Made by a program: the position numbers and the translations under genes. The notes beneath the pieces are model-generated. The model made no database searches. It was not told the DNA's origin and was given only the letters and a program-made list of their open reading frames with translations. Below are positions 33,778 to 45,534 of a stretch of DNA of 64,000 nucleotides, piece after piece. Numbering within the stretch: the first letter of the stretch is position 1; each line of letters begins with the position of its first letter. The stretch comes from Kaistia defluvii (GTDB taxonomy: Bacteria > Pseudomonadota > Alphaproteobacteria > Rhizobiales > Kaistiaceae): NCBI RefSeq assembly GCF_040548815.1, contig NZ_JBEPSM010000001.1, positions 558,001 through 622,000 on the forward strand, written 5' to 3'.

Positions 33778-35250
33778 ATGATCGAGCTATTGGACCCGGC
33801 CGAGATGGCTGAAGCCGACCGCCTGACGATTGCAGCGGGCACGCCGGGCATCGTCCTGATGGAAGCGGCGGGCCGCGCCGTGGCCGACGTCGCCGCGCGA
33901 TCGCCGCTCGGAACGCGCATCGCGATTGCCTGCGGCCCCGGCAATAATGGCGGCGATGGCTTTGTCGCGGGGCGAATCCTGATGGCGCGCGGATACCGCT
34001 TGCAACTGGGTCTGCTTGGCTCGATCGCTGCCCTCAAGGGCGATGCGGCGCTGGCTGCCGCCGAATGGCGCGGCGAGACATTGCCGCTCGCCGACCTCGA
34101 TTTCGGCGGCGCGGACCTGATCATAGACGCTCTGTTCGGCGCCGGTCTCGATCGGCCGATCGAAGGTCCTGCGGCAGCCGCGATCGCCGCGATCAATGCG
34201 TCGAAGGCGCGCGTCGTCGCCGTGGACCTTCCTAGCGGCATCCATGGCGGGACCGGACAGGTGCTGGGCGTCGCGGTCCGGGCCGACGATAGCGTCACCT
34301 TCTTCCGTCCGAAGCCCGGCCATGTGCTGATGCCGGGCAGGGCGCATGCCGGCCGCCTGACGGTGGCGGATATCGGTATCCGTCCCCAGGTGCTGGACGC
34401 GATCCAGCCCCGCACCGCGCTCAACCGGCCCGAACTGTGGCTGCCGCACCTGCCGACGCCGAAAGTCGACGGCCACAAGTATGATCGCGGCCATGCCCTC
34501 GTCGTTTCCGGCGGCATGACGCAGACGGGGGCGGCGCGGCTGGTTGCGCGCGCCGCGCTGCGCATCGGGGCAGGGCTGGTGACGATGGCGTCGCCGCCCG
34601 ACGCGCTCGCGGTCCACGCGGCGCATCTGACCTCGATCATGCTGAAGCGCATGGAAGGGGCGGCCGGACTGTCGGAACTGCTTGCCGACAAGCGACTGAA
34701 TGTCGTCGCGATCGGCCCTGGCCTCGGCCCGGTCGACGTTTCGCTGCCCTTGGTCGAGGCGGCTTTGGCGTCCGACGCGTCGATCGTTCTGGACGCGGAT
34801 GGCATTTCGGCATTCCGCGAGGATCCGGACCGGCTCTTCGCGGCTCTTCGCAAGCGGAGCGCACCGGTCGTGCTGACGCCGCATGACGGCGAGTTTGCGC
34901 GGCTGTTCCCGGATCTGGCGAGCCTGCCCGGCAAGCTCGACCGCGCCCGCCAGGCGGCGGCGCGCTCCGGCGCCATCGTTTTGCTGAAAGGCGCCGACAC
35001 CACCGTCGCGGAACCGGCGGGCCGCGCGGCGATCGCCGACAATGCGCCGCCCTTTCTTGCAACCGCCGGATCGGGCGATACGCTGGCCGGCATGATCACC
35101 GGCCTGCTCGCGGAAGGCATGCCCGCCTTCGAGGCGGCGGCCGCGGCTGTATGGCTCCATGGCGACGCCGGCGTGGTTCTCGGGCGCGGTTTGATCGCGG
35201 ATGACCTGGCGGACGCGCTTCCCCGTGTGTTTGCGCGGCTTTTCGTTTGA
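33778..35250 (+). CDS. nnrD: Bifunctional NAD(P)H-hydrate epimerase / ADP-dependent dehydratase
   Basis: A 490-residue metabolite-repair enzyme that restores damaged NAD(P)HX. Residues 1-about 205 are the YjeF_N epimerase domain (MAEADRLTIAAGTPGIVLMEAAGRAV, then CGPGNNGGDGFVAGRIL). Residues about 220-480 are the ribokinase-like carbohydrate-kinase (YjeF_C/NnrD) domain with KYDRGHALVVSGG, IGPGLGP and the ADP-site loop ATAGSGDTLAGMI. The ATG at 33778 is chosen because GAGGAGG lies ten bases upstream and the long 5' extension of the frame is a shadow. It is divergent from the glnB side. Confidence 0.92.
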   Translation: MIELLDPAEMAEADRLTIAAGTPGIVLMEAAGRAVADVAARSPLGTRIAIACGPGNNGGDGFVAGRILMARGYRLQLGLLGSIAALKGDAALAAAEWRGETLPLADLDFGGADLIIDALFGAGLDRPIEGPAAAAIAAINASKARVVAVDLPSGIHGGTGQVLGVAVRADDSVTFFRPKPGHVLMPGRAHAGRLTVADIGIRPQVLDAIQPRTALNRPELWLPHLPTPKVDGHKYDRGHALVVSGGMTQTGAARLVARAALRIGAGLVTMASPPDALAVHAAHLTSIMLKRMEGAAGLSELLADKRLNVVAIGPGLGPVDVSLPLVEAALASDASIVLDADGISAFREDPDRLFAALRKRSAPVVLTPHDGEFARLFPDLASLPGKLDRARQAAARSGAIVLLKGADTTVAEPAGRAAIADNAPPFLATAGSGDTLAGMITGLLAEGMPAFEAAAAAVWLHGDAGVVLGRGLIADDLADALPRVFARLFV

Positions 35251-35313
35251 CCCTGCGACCGCTAGTGCTATAGAGGCCCCACCTTGGCCGGAGCCTAGCT
35301 GCGACCGGTTATT

Positions 35314-35398
35314 GCGGGCGTGGTGGAATTGGTAGACACAGCAGGTTTAGGTCCTGCCGCCTCGCGGTTTGGGGGTTCGAGTCCCTCCGCCCGTACCA
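35314..35398 (+). tRNA. tRNA-Leu (TAG)
   Basis: An 85-base tRNA with a class II variable arm. The acceptor GCGGGCG (35314-35320) pairs with CGCCCGT (35388-35394; last pair G-T), with discriminator A and encoded CCA. The anticodon arm GCAGGTTTAGGTCCTGC shows anticodon TAG. The T-loop is GGTTCGAGTCC. It lies 75 bases upstream of tig. Confidence 0.95.
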
Positions 35399-35473
35399 AC
35401 GTCCGGAATAAGCCGTGAAAGCAGCCGGGCGAAACGCCAAAGACCGATCGGAACAAGACAGAAAGCGCTGAAC

Positions 35474-36826
35474 ATGCAGGTGACCGAGACCCTCTCAGAG
35501 GGCCTGAAACGTGAACTCCAGATCGTGGTGCCGGCGACCGAACTCGACAGCCGCCTTTCGGCGCGTCTGGAAGAGATGAAGGGCCAGGTCCAGCTCAAGG
35601 GCTTCCGTCCAGGCAAAGTGCCGGTCGCGCATCTGCGCCGGATCTACGGCAAGTCGGCCATGGCCGAGATCGTTCAGAACGTCCTGAACGAGAACGCTCG
35701 CAAGACGCTTGAAGAGCGCGGCGAACGTGCTGCCATGCAGCCGAGCTTCGATCTGCCCGAGGACGAGTCCGATGCTGGCGAAGTGCTCGCCGGCAAGAAG
35801 GACCTCGCCTACAAGATGACCTATGAAGTCCTGCCGAAGTTCGAACTCGGCGATTTCAAGGGCATTAAGATCGAGCGTCCGGTTGCGGAAGTCTCCGACG
35901 AGGAAGTCGAGACCGAGCTCAAGCGGCTCGCGCGCGATTCCGCTGAATATGCGCCGAAGGATGGCGCGGCTGCCGATGGCGACCGCCTGACCATTTCCTA
36001 TCTCGGCAAGCTCGACGGCGAGCCCTTCGAGGGCGGCGCCGACGACAATGCGTTCGTGACGATCGGCTCCGGCCGCTTCATCCCGGGCTTCGAGGAGCAG
36101 CTCGCTGGCGCCAAGGCCGGCGAAGAGCGCGTCCTGAACGTGACCTTCCCCGAGGAATACGGCGCGAAGCAGCTGGCCGGCAAGGCCGCTACTTTCGACG
36201 TCGTCGTCAAGGAAGTGTCGGCTCCGGCCGAGACGACCATCGACGACGAATGGGCGAAGAAGTTCGGCATCGAATCGCTCGATGAGCTGAAGGCAACGAT
36301 GCGCCAGCAGCTCGAGAGCCAGCTCGGCTCCGCGACCCGCACGAAGGTCAAGCGCCAGCTGCTCGACCAGCTCGACGAGAAGCATGCCTTCGAACTGCCG
36401 CCGACCATGGTTGAACAGGAATTCCAGAACGTCTGGAACCAGGTCACCCAGGATCTGCAGCGTTCGGGCCGCAGCTTCGCTGACGAGGACACGACGGAAG
36501 AAGCCGCCAAGGCCGACTACCGCAAGATCGCCGAGCGCCGCGTGCGCCTTGGCCTCGTGCTGTCGGAAATCGGCGAGCAGAACTCGATCCAGGTCACCGA
36601 TGAGGAAGTGCAGCGCGCTCTCGTCGACCGGATCCGTCAGTTCCCGGGCCAGGAAAAGCAGGTTTACGACTTCTACCGCGAGAACCCGGACGCGCTGGCA
36701 AGCCTGCGCGCGCCGATCTTCGAAGAGAAGGTTGTCGACTACGTGCTGGGCCTCGCGGAGATCACCGACAAGACGGTGTCCCGCGAAGATCTGATGAAGG
36801 ATGACGAGGAAGAAGCGAAGGCCTGA
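35474..36826 (+). CDS. tig: Trigger factor
   Basis: A 450-residue ribosome-associated chaperone and prolyl isomerase. The N-terminal ribosome-binding signature is visible as GFRPGKVPVAHLRRIYG near residue 43. The FKBP-type PPIase domain runs from about residue 155 to 245 (GDRLTISYLGKLDGEPFEGG, IPGFEEQLAGAKAGEER). The C-terminal substrate-binding arm runs from about 260 and ends in an acidic tail (DDEEEAKA). The ATG at 35474 matches the family start MQVTET. It heads the tig-clpP-clpX-lon block conserved in proteobacteria. Confidence 0.96.
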   Translation: MQVTETLSEGLKRELQIVVPATELDSRLSARLEEMKGQVQLKGFRPGKVPVAHLRRIYGKSAMAEIVQNVLNENARKTLEERGERAAMQPSFDLPEDESDAGEVLAGKKDLAYKMTYEVLPKFELGDFKGIKIERPVAEVSDEEVETELKRLARDSAEYAPKDGAAADGDRLTISYLGKLDGEPFEGGADDNAFVTIGSGRFIPGFEEQLAGAKAGEERVLNVTFPEEYGAKQLAGKAATFDVVVKEVSAPAETTIDDEWAKKFGIESLDELKATMRQQLESQLGSATRTKVKRQLLDQLDEKHAFELPPTMVEQEFQNVWNQVTQDLQRSGRSFADEDTTEEAAKADYRKIAERRVRLGLVLSEIGEQNSIQVTDEEVQRALVDRIRQFPGQEKQVYDFYRENPDALASLRAPIFEEKVVDYVLGLAEITDKTVSREDLMKDDEEEAKA

Positions 36827-36878
36827 TCGGCTTTCGCTGAACTCTGAGGACCGGGCAAGCCCGCGTCCATCACGACAA

Positions 36879-36906
36879 GGATACTCCGGCCAGAGCCGGG
36901 GTATCC
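36879..36906 (+). terminator. Hairpin after tig
   Basis: An 11-bp stem with one G-T pair (36879-36889 with 36896-36906) and a six-base loop lies 52 bases after the tig stop. No T-run follows, so it may be a Rho-dependent or processing signal rather than a classical terminator. The remaining roughly 200 bases before clpP hold no gene. Confidence 0.5.
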
Positions 36907-37122
36907 GACGCGCCGGCGGAACGGTAGCGATGCGACGGGGATCCGCGATCTCGACCGCATCGGGGATGACGATCTGCGAAAGGGCCTTCCGCCACCCCTT
37001 TCGAACGCAGTCGGCGTACCATATGTATGGGCCTTCGAGCCCCGGGAATCGGTCGTACCGAGTGAGGTCGGGCCGGGGCATCTCAAGGTATTTGTGGCAG
37101 TCCACTGCGCCGAAGGAAGATC

Positions 37123-37758
37123 ATGAAAGATCCTGTCGACCTCTATATGAGTACTCTGGTTCCGATGGTGGTCGAGCAGACCAACCGTGGCGAACGCGCT
37201 TATGACATTTATTCGCGACTGCTGAAGGAGCGGATCATTTTCGTCACGGGTCCCGTCGAGGACTACATGGCGACGCTGATCACCGCCCAGCTTCTCTTCC
37301 TCGAGGCCGAGAACCCGAAGAAAGAGATCGCGATGTATATCAACTCGCCGGGCGGCGTCGTCTCGTCCGGCCTGGCGATCTACGACACGATGCAGTTCAT
37401 CAAGCCGGCCGTGTCGACGCTCTGCGTCGGACAGGCTGCCTCGATGGGTTCGTTGCTCCTGACCGCCGGCGAGAAGGGCATGCGCTTCGCGCTGCCGAAC
37501 GCCCGCGTCATGGTGCACCAGCCCTCCGGCGGCTACCAGGGCCAGGTGACCGACATCCTGATCCATGCCCGTGAGGTCGAGAGCCTGCGCAAGCGGCTCA
37601 ACGAGATCTATGTGCATCACACGGGTCAGGACATGAAGACCGTTGAAGACGCGCTCGAGCGCGACAACTTCATGGTCGCCGAGCGGGCCGTCGAATTCGG
37701 CCTGATCGACCAGGTCCTGACGAGCCGCGACGCGCTCGACGCGATCAAGAAGGACTGA
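37123..37758 (+). CDS. clpP: ATP-dependent Clp protease proteolytic subunit
   Basis: A 211-residue serine protease that forms the two-ring barrel of Clp. The catalytic triad is Ser107 (GQAASMGS), His132 (VMVHQPSGG) and Asp181 (ERDNFM). The oxyanion/handle segments [17 protein letters not shown] and [13 protein letters not shown] are present. The ATG at 37123 has GAAGGAAG upstream. It is followed after 244 bases by its unfoldase partner clpX; the gap contains two inverted repeats that suggest separate control. Confidence 0.97.
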   Translation: MKDPVDLYMSTLVPMVVEQTNRGERAYDIYSRLLKERIIFVTGPVEDYMATLITAQLLFLEAENPKKEIAMYINSPGGVVSSGLAIYDTMQFIKPAVSTLCVGQAASMGSLLLTAGEKGMRFALPNARVMVHQPSGGYQGQVTDILIHAREVESLRKRLNEIYVHHTGQDMKTVEDALERDNFMVAERAVEFGLIDQVLTSRDALDAIKKD

Positions 37759-37792
37759 CCGGATCACGCTGGGATCCGCCCTTCCGGAGCTA

Positions 37793-37815
37793 GGTCGGCT
37801 GTTCGTCAGCCGACC
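37793..37815 (+). terminator. Hairpin after clpP
   Basis: A perfect 9-bp inverted repeat GGTCGGCTG / CAGCCGACC with loop TTCGT sits 34 bases after the clpP stop. No T-run follows directly. It may partly terminate clpP mRNA or separate it from clpX. Confidence 0.5.
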
Positions 37816-37846
37816 GCGACATTAAGTATATATTGATCATGTCGCG
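37815..37846. promoter_or_regulatory. Inverted repeat around an A/T-rich core upstream of clpX
   Basis: CGCGACAT (37815-37822) and ATGTCGCG (37839-37846) form a perfect 8-bp dyad around a 16-base A/T-rich core containing TATATT. It shares a base with the preceding hairpin. The layout, half-sites flanking a -10-like core, suggests an operator/promoter for clpX, but the regulator is unknown. Confidence 0.45.
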
Positions 37847-38002
37847 ATTAGCATGATTGGATCACAATCTTCGGATTGTCTCCGTCGGTAGGGACAGCAG
37901 GGTCCGAATTTTCGACCGCTGGCTGGACGGAAGTCGAGCCGGAAGAGACATCGAAGAAAGTCGTTTGGAGGTTCCGAGCCTGAACGACAGCGAGGTAGAC
38001 GG

Positions 38003-39274
38003 ATGAGCAAAGTCAGCGGAAGCGACACCAAGAATACGCTCTATTGCTCGTTTTGCGGCAAGAGCCAGCATGAGGTGCGCAAGCTGATCGCAGGCCCGAC
38101 CGTGTTCATCTGCGATGAATGCGTCGAGCTGTGCATGGACATCATTCGCGAGGAATCGAAGTCCTCGCTGGTGAAATCGCGCGACGGCGTTCCCACGCCG
38201 CTCGAGATCTGCGCGGTCCTCGATGATTATGTGATCGGCCAGCGCCACGCCAAGCGCGTGCTGTCGGTTGCCGTTCACAACCACTACAAGCGGCTGAACC
38301 ACGCGGCGAAGAACAACGACGTCGAGTTGTCCAAGTCGAACATCCTGCTGATCGGCCCGACCGGTTGCGGCAAGACGCTGCTCGCGCAGACGCTCGCCCG
38401 CATCCTCGACGTGCCGTTCACGATGGCCGACGCGACGACCCTGACCGAGGCTGGCTATGTCGGCGAGGATGTCGAGAACATCATCCTCAAGCTGCTGCAG
38501 TCGGCTGACTACAATGTCGAGCGGGCCCAGCGCGGCATCGTCTATATCGACGAGGTCGACAAGATCTCCCGCAAGTCGGACAACCCGTCCATCACGCGAG
38601 ACGTGTCGGGCGAGGGCGTCCAGCAGGCGCTTCTGAAGATCATGGAAGGCACGGTTGCCTCCGTGCCGCCCCAGGGCGGCCGCAAGCACCCGCAGCAGGA
38701 GTTCCTGCAGGTCGACACGACGAACATCCTGTTCATCTGTGGCGGCGCCTTCGCGGGTCTTGAGAAGATCATTTCGGATCGCGGTCGCTCGACCTCGATC
38801 GGCTTCGGCGCCCGCGTTTCGGCGCCGGAAGATCGCCGCACCGGCGAACTGTTCCGCAATGTCGAGCCTGAGGATCTGCTGAAGTTCGGTCTGATCCCGG
38901 AATTCGTCGGTCGTCTGCCGGTCCTGGCGACGCTCGAGGATCTCGACGAGCCGGCGCTGATCACCATCCTGACCGAGCCCAAGAACGCTCTGGTCAAGCA
39001 GTACCAGCGTCTGTTCGAGATGGAGAATGTCGAGCTGACCTTCCATCCCGACGCTTTGTCGGCGATCGCCAAGAAGGCCATCGAGCGCAAGACCGGCGCC
39101 CGCGGCCTCCGCTCGATCATGGAAGCGATCCTGCTCGAGACGATGTTCGACCTGCCTGGCCTCGACGGCGTTCAGGAAGTCGTCATCTCGGCCGAGGTCG
39201 TCGACGGTTCGGCCCGCCCGCTCTACATCTATGCGGAGCGGCAGGAAGATGCCGTTGCCAACGCCGGCGCGTAA
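38003..39274 (+). CDS. clpX: ATP-dependent Clp protease ATP-binding subunit ClpX
   Basis: A 423-residue AAA+ unfoldase that feeds substrates into ClpP. The N-terminal zinc domain has Cys15 and Cys18 (YCSFCGKSQ) and a second pair in [10 protein letters not shown]. Walker A is GPTGCGKTL near residue 120, Walker B is IVYIDEVDK, the pore loop follows GYVGEDVE, the ClpP-binding IGF loop is in TSIGFGARV and sensor 2 is [11 protein letters not shown] strong Rho-independent terminator follows, so clpX and lon are separate transcripts. Confidence 0.97.
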   Translation: MSKVSGSDTKNTLYCSFCGKSQHEVRKLIAGPTVFICDECVELCMDIIREESKSSLVKSRDGVPTPLEICAVLDDYVIGQRHAKRVLSVAVHNHYKRLNHAAKNNDVELSKSNILLIGPTGCGKTLLAQTLARILDVPFTMADATTLTEAGYVGEDVENIILKLLQSADYNVERAQRGIVYIDEVDKISRKSDNPSITRDVSGEGVQQALLKIMEGTVASVPPQGGRKHPQQEFLQVDTTNILFICGGAFAGLEKIISDRGRSTSIGFGARVSAPEDRRTGELFRNVEPEDLLKFGLIPEFVGRLPVLATLEDLDEPALITILTEPKNALVKQYQRLFEMENVELTFHPDALSAIAKKAIERKTGARGLRSIMEAILLETMFDLPGLDGVQEVVISAEVVDGSARPLYIYAERQEDAVANAGA

Positions 39275-39297
39275 ACGCAGGCTGCCATAGCGATTTG

Positions 39298-39327
39298 AAC
39301 GGCGGGGCATGTCCCCGCCGTTTTTTT
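39298..39327 (+). terminator. Rho-independent terminator of clpX
   Basis: A 10-bp stem AACGGCGGGG (39298-39307) with loop CATGT pairs with CCCCGCCGTT (39313-39322) and is followed by an uninterrupted run of seven T (39321-39327). It lies 23 bases after the clpX stop. Confidence 0.95.
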
Positions 39328-39662
39328 GTCCAGCACTGGAAACGAGCGAGGCCACCGATTTCGATGGCCGATCCTGCGGGCCGGCGGCCGGTTTCCGCCG
39401 ATTTGCTGCGGCTTTGCGGCAACAGCGGGGAGGGTAGGCGATCTATCCTAAGGCCGTCGATGAAAACCCGGATCGGAACCGCATTCTGCATCGCCCGGAC
39501 AACTTGACACCCTGATGGTGCAACGCCACCTAATGGACAACGCATCGCAAGATGCTCCGACCCCTGAGTCGATCCGCCGGCTAATCCTCCCAAGCCGGTG
39601 GCTCATCTCCCAAGCCGAACGGTGCCAAATTTGGGCCGTACCCGGTTCGAAAGGAATGCCTC
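39328..39662 (+). promoter_or_regulatory. Gene-free lon upstream region with candidate promoter
   Basis: No gene is seen in these 335 bases. A perfect -35 TTGACA (39504-39509), preceded by C, is followed at 17-19 bases by CACCTAAT (from 39527). The CTTG...CCTAAT form resembles both the sigma-70 and the alphaproteobacterial sigma-32 (heat-shock) pattern, and lon is a classical heat-shock gene. The leader would be about 120 bases. No CIRCE element was seen. Confidence 0.4.
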
Positions 39663-42095
<2,433 letters not shown>

Positions 42096-42119
42096 CGGCT
42101 CAATCCTGCGAAAACGGAG

Positions 42120-42145
42120 ACGCCCGCCCCCTCGGCGGGCGTTTT
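42120..42145 (+). terminator. Rho-independent terminator of lon
   Basis: A 9-bp GC stem (42120-42128 with 42134-42142), loop CCCTC, followed by TTTT. It begins 25 bases after the lon stop. Confidence 0.92.
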
Positions 42146-42287
42146 CATGCGCTATTTCACCGAAATATCGGCCAGAAGCGCAGAATTCCGCCAGTTTCGC
42201 TTGCCTTTGGCCTCGTTTTCAGTGATTTCTCGCGCTTGGTCGGGTCATGCGAATCGTCCCGGCTCAAGACCTGAGAAAGGATCATCC

Positions 42288-42563
42288 ATGGCTAACAAGA
42301 ACGATCTCATCGCTGCCGTCGCCGAGCGTACCGGCACGTCCAAGGCCGCCGCCGCCGAGGCTGTCGACGCCACGTTCGACGTGATCACGGCTGCCCTGAA
42401 GTCGGGTGACGAGGTCAAGATCATTGGCTTCGGCAATTTTAGCGTCGCCGCGCGCGCCGCGAGCGAAGGCCGCAATCCGCGTACCGGCGAGACGATCCAG
42501 ATCGCCGCTTCCAAGACGCCGAAGTTCAAGGCCGGCAAGGGCCTGAAGGACGCCGTCAACTAA
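42288..42563 (+). CDS. hupB: DNA-binding protein HU
   Basis: A 91-residue histone-like protein. The ATG at 42288 is preceded by GAGAAAGG and gives the usual start [13 protein letters not shown]. The DNA-clasping beta-arm has the signature [21 protein letters not shown] (Arg/Pro at its tip), followed by the C-terminal [13 protein letters not shown]. Placement directly after lon is typical for hupB. It compacts DNA non-specifically as a homo- or heterodimer. Confidence 0.95.
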   Translation: MANKNDLIAAVAERTGTSKAAAAEAVDATFDVITAALKSGDEVKIIGFGNFSVAARAASEGRNPRTGETIQIAASKTPKFKAGKGLKDAVN

Positions 42564-42588
42564 GCCATTCCTGGCTTGTTGGGTTTCT

Positions 42589-42626
42589 ACGGCCTTGCGC
42601 TTCCCGCGCGAGGCCGTTTTATTTTG
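42589..42626 (+). terminator. Rho-independent terminator of the HU gene
   Basis: A 12-bp stem with one G-T pair (42589-42600 with 42606-42617), loop TTCCC, followed by TTTTATTTTG. It begins 26 bases after the HU stop. Confidence 0.93.
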
Positions 42627-42709
42627 TGCGTGCGACGGAAAGGTCCGCTTTCCGGACTTGTAAGGCAGGGCGCTTTTCGCCTACACGTCTCGGCGCTGCA
42701 GGACACTGC

Positions 42710-42785
42710 GGGCGATTAGCTCAGTTGGTAGAGCGCCTCGTTTACACCGAGGATGTCGGGAGTTCGAGTCTCTCATCGCCCACCA
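42710..42785 (+). tRNA. tRNA-Val (TAC)
   Basis: A 76-base tRNA. The acceptor GGGCGAT pairs with ATCGCCC, the discriminator is A and CCA is encoded. The anticodon arm CCTCG-TTTACAC-CGAGG gives TAC. The T-loop is AGTTCGAGTCT. Confidence 0.96.
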
Positions 42786-43124
42786 TACCTCCGCGCCACG
42801 CGCGCCGGCCTCCTGCGCCCATCTCTCTTCTTCCCTGCTCTGATCCCCGTGTTAGGCTCACAATCCCTTCCTGGGGCCTCTGTGTCGATTTCGCCGTGAG
42901 CACTCTCGGCCGGGTGAACGAAATGTGCGGCTCATGCGCATCCTGTCGCCTAGTCCATACACAGGGAAGGGCGGTTTTGGCCGGTTCCAGCGGTTTTCGC
43001 CGGCTTATCCGGTTTTCCACAATACCGCTGGATCGCGTGCTTGACTTGGATAGGTCGGTACCGTACTTCAGCGCTCAACACGACGCGGCGACGAGCTGCG
43101 GCGCCCCCGGAAGGGGACCCCAGC
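42786..43124. other. Gene-free stretch between tRNA-Val and tRNA-Asp
   Basis: These 339 bases hold no convincing open frame; a 92-codon minus-strand frame lacks a ribosome binding site and runs into the tRNA. No strong hairpin with a T-run was noticed. It contains an A/C-rich patch (ACACAGGGAAGG) with no recognisable signal. Confidence 0.5.
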
Positions 43125-43201
<77 letters not shown>

Positions 43202-43345
43202 TTCATTTTACCAAGCCTCGGATTGCAATGCATCCATCGGCTTGGATACGGATTGGAAGCCATCACGGACCTCTCGGGTTCGATCCGCTTCCGGTTCCTC
43301 TGCACGATGCGGCCAAGGCCGTATTGACCCGAAAGGGGCACCCGC

Positions 43346-43422
<77 letters not shown>

Positions 43423-43555
43423 TTTTTTCCCAATCTCCATCGACATCATTTTGCAGCGGTTGGCGCGCGCCGTGCGTTGCGCTCGCGCGGCGGTTGCATA
43501 TCTCGCCTGTGCCTCTATGACTGCGCGGAGCCGTCTTTCCCAAGAGAGCCCGCCG

Positions 43556-44581
43556 ATGCCGACCGACGTTGCCCCGCCATCCCCAAGCGTAGATCCTGCC
43601 AAGATCCGGCGCTCGCTCCTGCTGGCGCTGGCCGTGGTGGCGCCATGGGCCGTGGGCATCGCCGTCGGGGAGGCCGGGAACGGTTCCGTTGCCGCCTTTG
43701 GCGCGTACCTGCTGATCGTTTCTTTCCCGACCGTGCCGCTTGTCCGGCCGTTTGCCACGCTCGGGGCCTCCGCGCTGATCCTGAGCTTCTTCGCAGGCCT
43801 CGGCGCAAGCATCGCGCTCGGTAGCCCCGCCTTCTTTATCGTCGCCATTCTGGCCGCGCTCGCGCAGGCTGCCGCCGAACTCCGGGGCGGCCCCCTGCGC
43901 CTGCCGGTGGCATTGGGCGCGCTGGCCTTCTTCCTGGCGGTCGGTCAAATGCCCGCGGGCGGATGGCTGACCTATGGCGGTCTCTTTCTCGCTGGCGCGC
44001 TTTGGGGCGGCCTCGTCGCGGCCGCTGTCCTTCCCAGGGCGCCGGCGAAGCCCGCTCCGAAGGGAGAAGGGGAGGCTGCCGCTGCGCGCTTTCTCGGCGC
44101 TGCGGCGGTGACGAGCCTGCTCGGCTCGCTGGCGGCGGTCTTTGTGCCAAGTTCGCATCCGGGATGGCTCCCGGCCGCGGCGCTCCGCGTTCTCAAGCCG
44201 ACCCGGGCCGAGACGCTGCGCCGCATGAAGCAGCGCGGCGTCGGCAGCCTGCTCGGCGCCGCGGCGGGCGGGTTGATCCTCGGCTGGGCCAGCGCCGCTT
44301 GGCTCCACGCGCTGCTCGTCGGCGGGCTGGTGTTCGCCATGCTGACGATCGGCGCCAAGCGCTATGGCGCGTGGACCTTCTGCCTGACGGCCGTGGCGCT
44401 CGCCTTCGATCTCGGACCCGCCGCGCATCCGCTTCCCGTGGCCATGGACCGGGTTCTGCTGACAGTCGGGGGCCTGGTGATCGCCGCCGTCGTTATCGGG
44501 CTGCTGCCCGGCAGCGCGCCAACGCCGGCTCGTGGTGCCCCGCCGCGAAACGAGGGCGGAATTCCGGCCAAGGACGCTTGA
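43556..44581 (+). CDS. FUSC family membrane protein
   Basis: A 341-residue membrane protein with about ten hydrophobic segments in two clusters separated by a polar linker (about residues 160-185). The second cluster starts with RAETLRRMKQRGVGSLLGAAAGGLILGWASA, the FUSC (fusaric acid resistance/aromatic acid exporter-like) signature of a basic stretch followed by a Gly-rich helix. The ATG at 43556 with GAGAG upstream is preferred because the longer frame runs back into the tRNA-Asp gene. Exporter activity is inferred from the family and the substrate is unknown. Confidence 0.75.
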   Translation: MPTDVAPPSPSVDPAKIRRSLLLALAVVAPWAVGIAVGEAGNGSVAAFGAYLLIVSFPTVPLVRPFATLGASALILSFFAGLGASIALGSPAFFIVAILAALAQAAAELRGGPLRLPVALGALAFFLAVGQMPAGGWLTYGGLFLAGALWGGLVAAAVLPRAPAKPAPKGEGEAAAARFLGAAAVTSLLGSLAAVFVPSSHPGWLPAAALRVLKPTRAETLRRMKQRGVGSLLGAAAGGLILGWASAAWLHALLVGGLVFAMLTIGAKRYGAWTFCLTAVALAFDLGPAAHPLPVAMDRVLLTVGGLVIAAVVIGLLPGSAPTPARGAPPRNEGGIPAKDA

Positions 44582-44776
44582 GGCCCTACCTGGCTGGTGT
44601 GGTCGCGATGTTGATATCGGCCGGAACGGCGCCCGCTGGATGCCTGCCGGAGCCGAATACTTATGCTGCGGCGCAATGACGATAAGATTAGTTCGAGAAC
44701 CGTGACAAGTTTATCATCTTGTTGCTGGCCTTGGTCACGAATGATTCGAATCCGGTCGGCATATCAGGGGGTTCTC

Positions 44777-45085
44777 ATGGAAACTCTACTGCCTTTGATC
44801 CTACAGGTGGTTGCCGGCCTGATTGGCGGCAACGCGGCCGGCGCGGCGCTCAAGGAGAGGAGCCTCGGGACGACCGGGAATTCGATCGCCGGCGGCGTCG
44901 GCGGCATTATTCTGGGCCAGATCCTGCAGGCCGTGATGGGCGGTGCTGCTCCGGACGCGGGTGCCGCGATGGCCGGCATGGACATCGGCAAGATCGTCAC
45001 GGACATCGTTGGTGGCGGTGCCGGCGGCGCGATCCTGACGGCCATAATCGGCATGCTAAAGAATCAGGTTTCGGGCGCGCGATAG
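44777..45085 (+). CDS. Small glycine/alanine-rich membrane protein
   Basis: A 102-residue hydrophobic protein with two or three Gly-zipper-like helices (PLILQVVAGLIGGNAAGAAL, IAGGVGGIILGQILQAVMGG and IVGGGAGGAILTAIIGML). I recognise similar unnamed small proteins in other alphaproteobacteria but no function. AGGGGG lies nine bases upstream of the ATG. It has no signal peptide cleavage motif. It ends in a strong bidirectional terminator. Glycine zippers suggest oligomerisation in the membrane; this is inference. Confidence 0.75.
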   Translation: METLLPLILQVVAGLIGGNAAGAALKERSLGTTGNSIAGGVGGIILGQILQAVMGGAAPDAGAAMAGMDIGKIVTDIVGGGAGGAILTAIIGMLKNQVSGAR

Positions 45086-45136
45086 GGCGGCGCTGACAGC
45101 GCAGGCGGGACCGTCTCTCCGGAAGCACAGGCTGAG

Positions 45137-45165
45137 AAAAATGGGGGCGATTCGCCCCCATTTTT
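45137..45165. terminator. Bidirectional Rho-independent terminator
   Basis: A 13-bp stem (45137-45149 with 45153-45165, loop ATT), with five A at the left foot and five T at the right. It works on paper in both directions and isolates the small membrane protein gene from the nuo operon. Confidence 0.93.
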
Positions 45166-45481
45166 ATGGAAAGCCGCCCTTATGGTGAACTCCCGATTTC
45201 CGTCGGCAATCAGGCGGTTTCCGCGCCATTCGGCGGGACATCTCGCCGCACACCCGATTGCTTTCATTCTTCCAGTTCTAATTTTTGCCGGTTTTCAGCC
45301 GGGATGCGCTACGGTGGGGCTCCAGGGCGCTTCCTCCGAGTGGGCTTGGGGCTTGCCACGTCTGTTCGCCTCCGATAAGCCTCGCCTCATGTTTCGACCG
45401 CCGCCCCGGCGGATCGCCGCCTTTTCGCGGCCGGCCGATATCGTAGTTGAGTGAAACGCTTGGCGGCCTTTTTGCGCCGCA
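45166..45481 (+). other. Gene-free upstream region of the nuo operon
   Basis: More than 300 bases precede nuoA. A 90-codon plus-strand frame (45182-45454) has a hydrophobic stretch ending GCATVG, but no ribosome binding site and an Arg/Pro-rich tail, so I leave it out. The nuo promoter must be here, but no clear -35/-10 pair stood out. Confidence 0.45.
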
Positions 45482-45516
45482 CCATCCTGAGGCAGCGGCG
45501 CGGCTGCTCGGGATGG
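45482..45516 (+). promoter_or_regulatory. Hairpin in the nuoA leader
   Basis: An imperfect 14-bp stem (CCATCCTGAG...CAGC with GCTGCTCGGGATGG, one bulge and one G-T pair, six-base loop) ends 19 bases before the nuoA ATG. Its CATCCTGAGG arm resembles the ends of the palindromic repeat at 30340, so it may be a small derivative of that repeat or a 5'-UTR control element. Confidence 0.45.
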
Positions 45517-45534
45517 AGCAACGGAGCCGGATTC

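Noticed and set aside
45182..45454. 90-codon plus-strand frame with a lipobox-like FQPGC stretch
   Set aside because: No ribosome binding site, Arg/Pro-rich remainder, and position in the nuo leader; probably chance.
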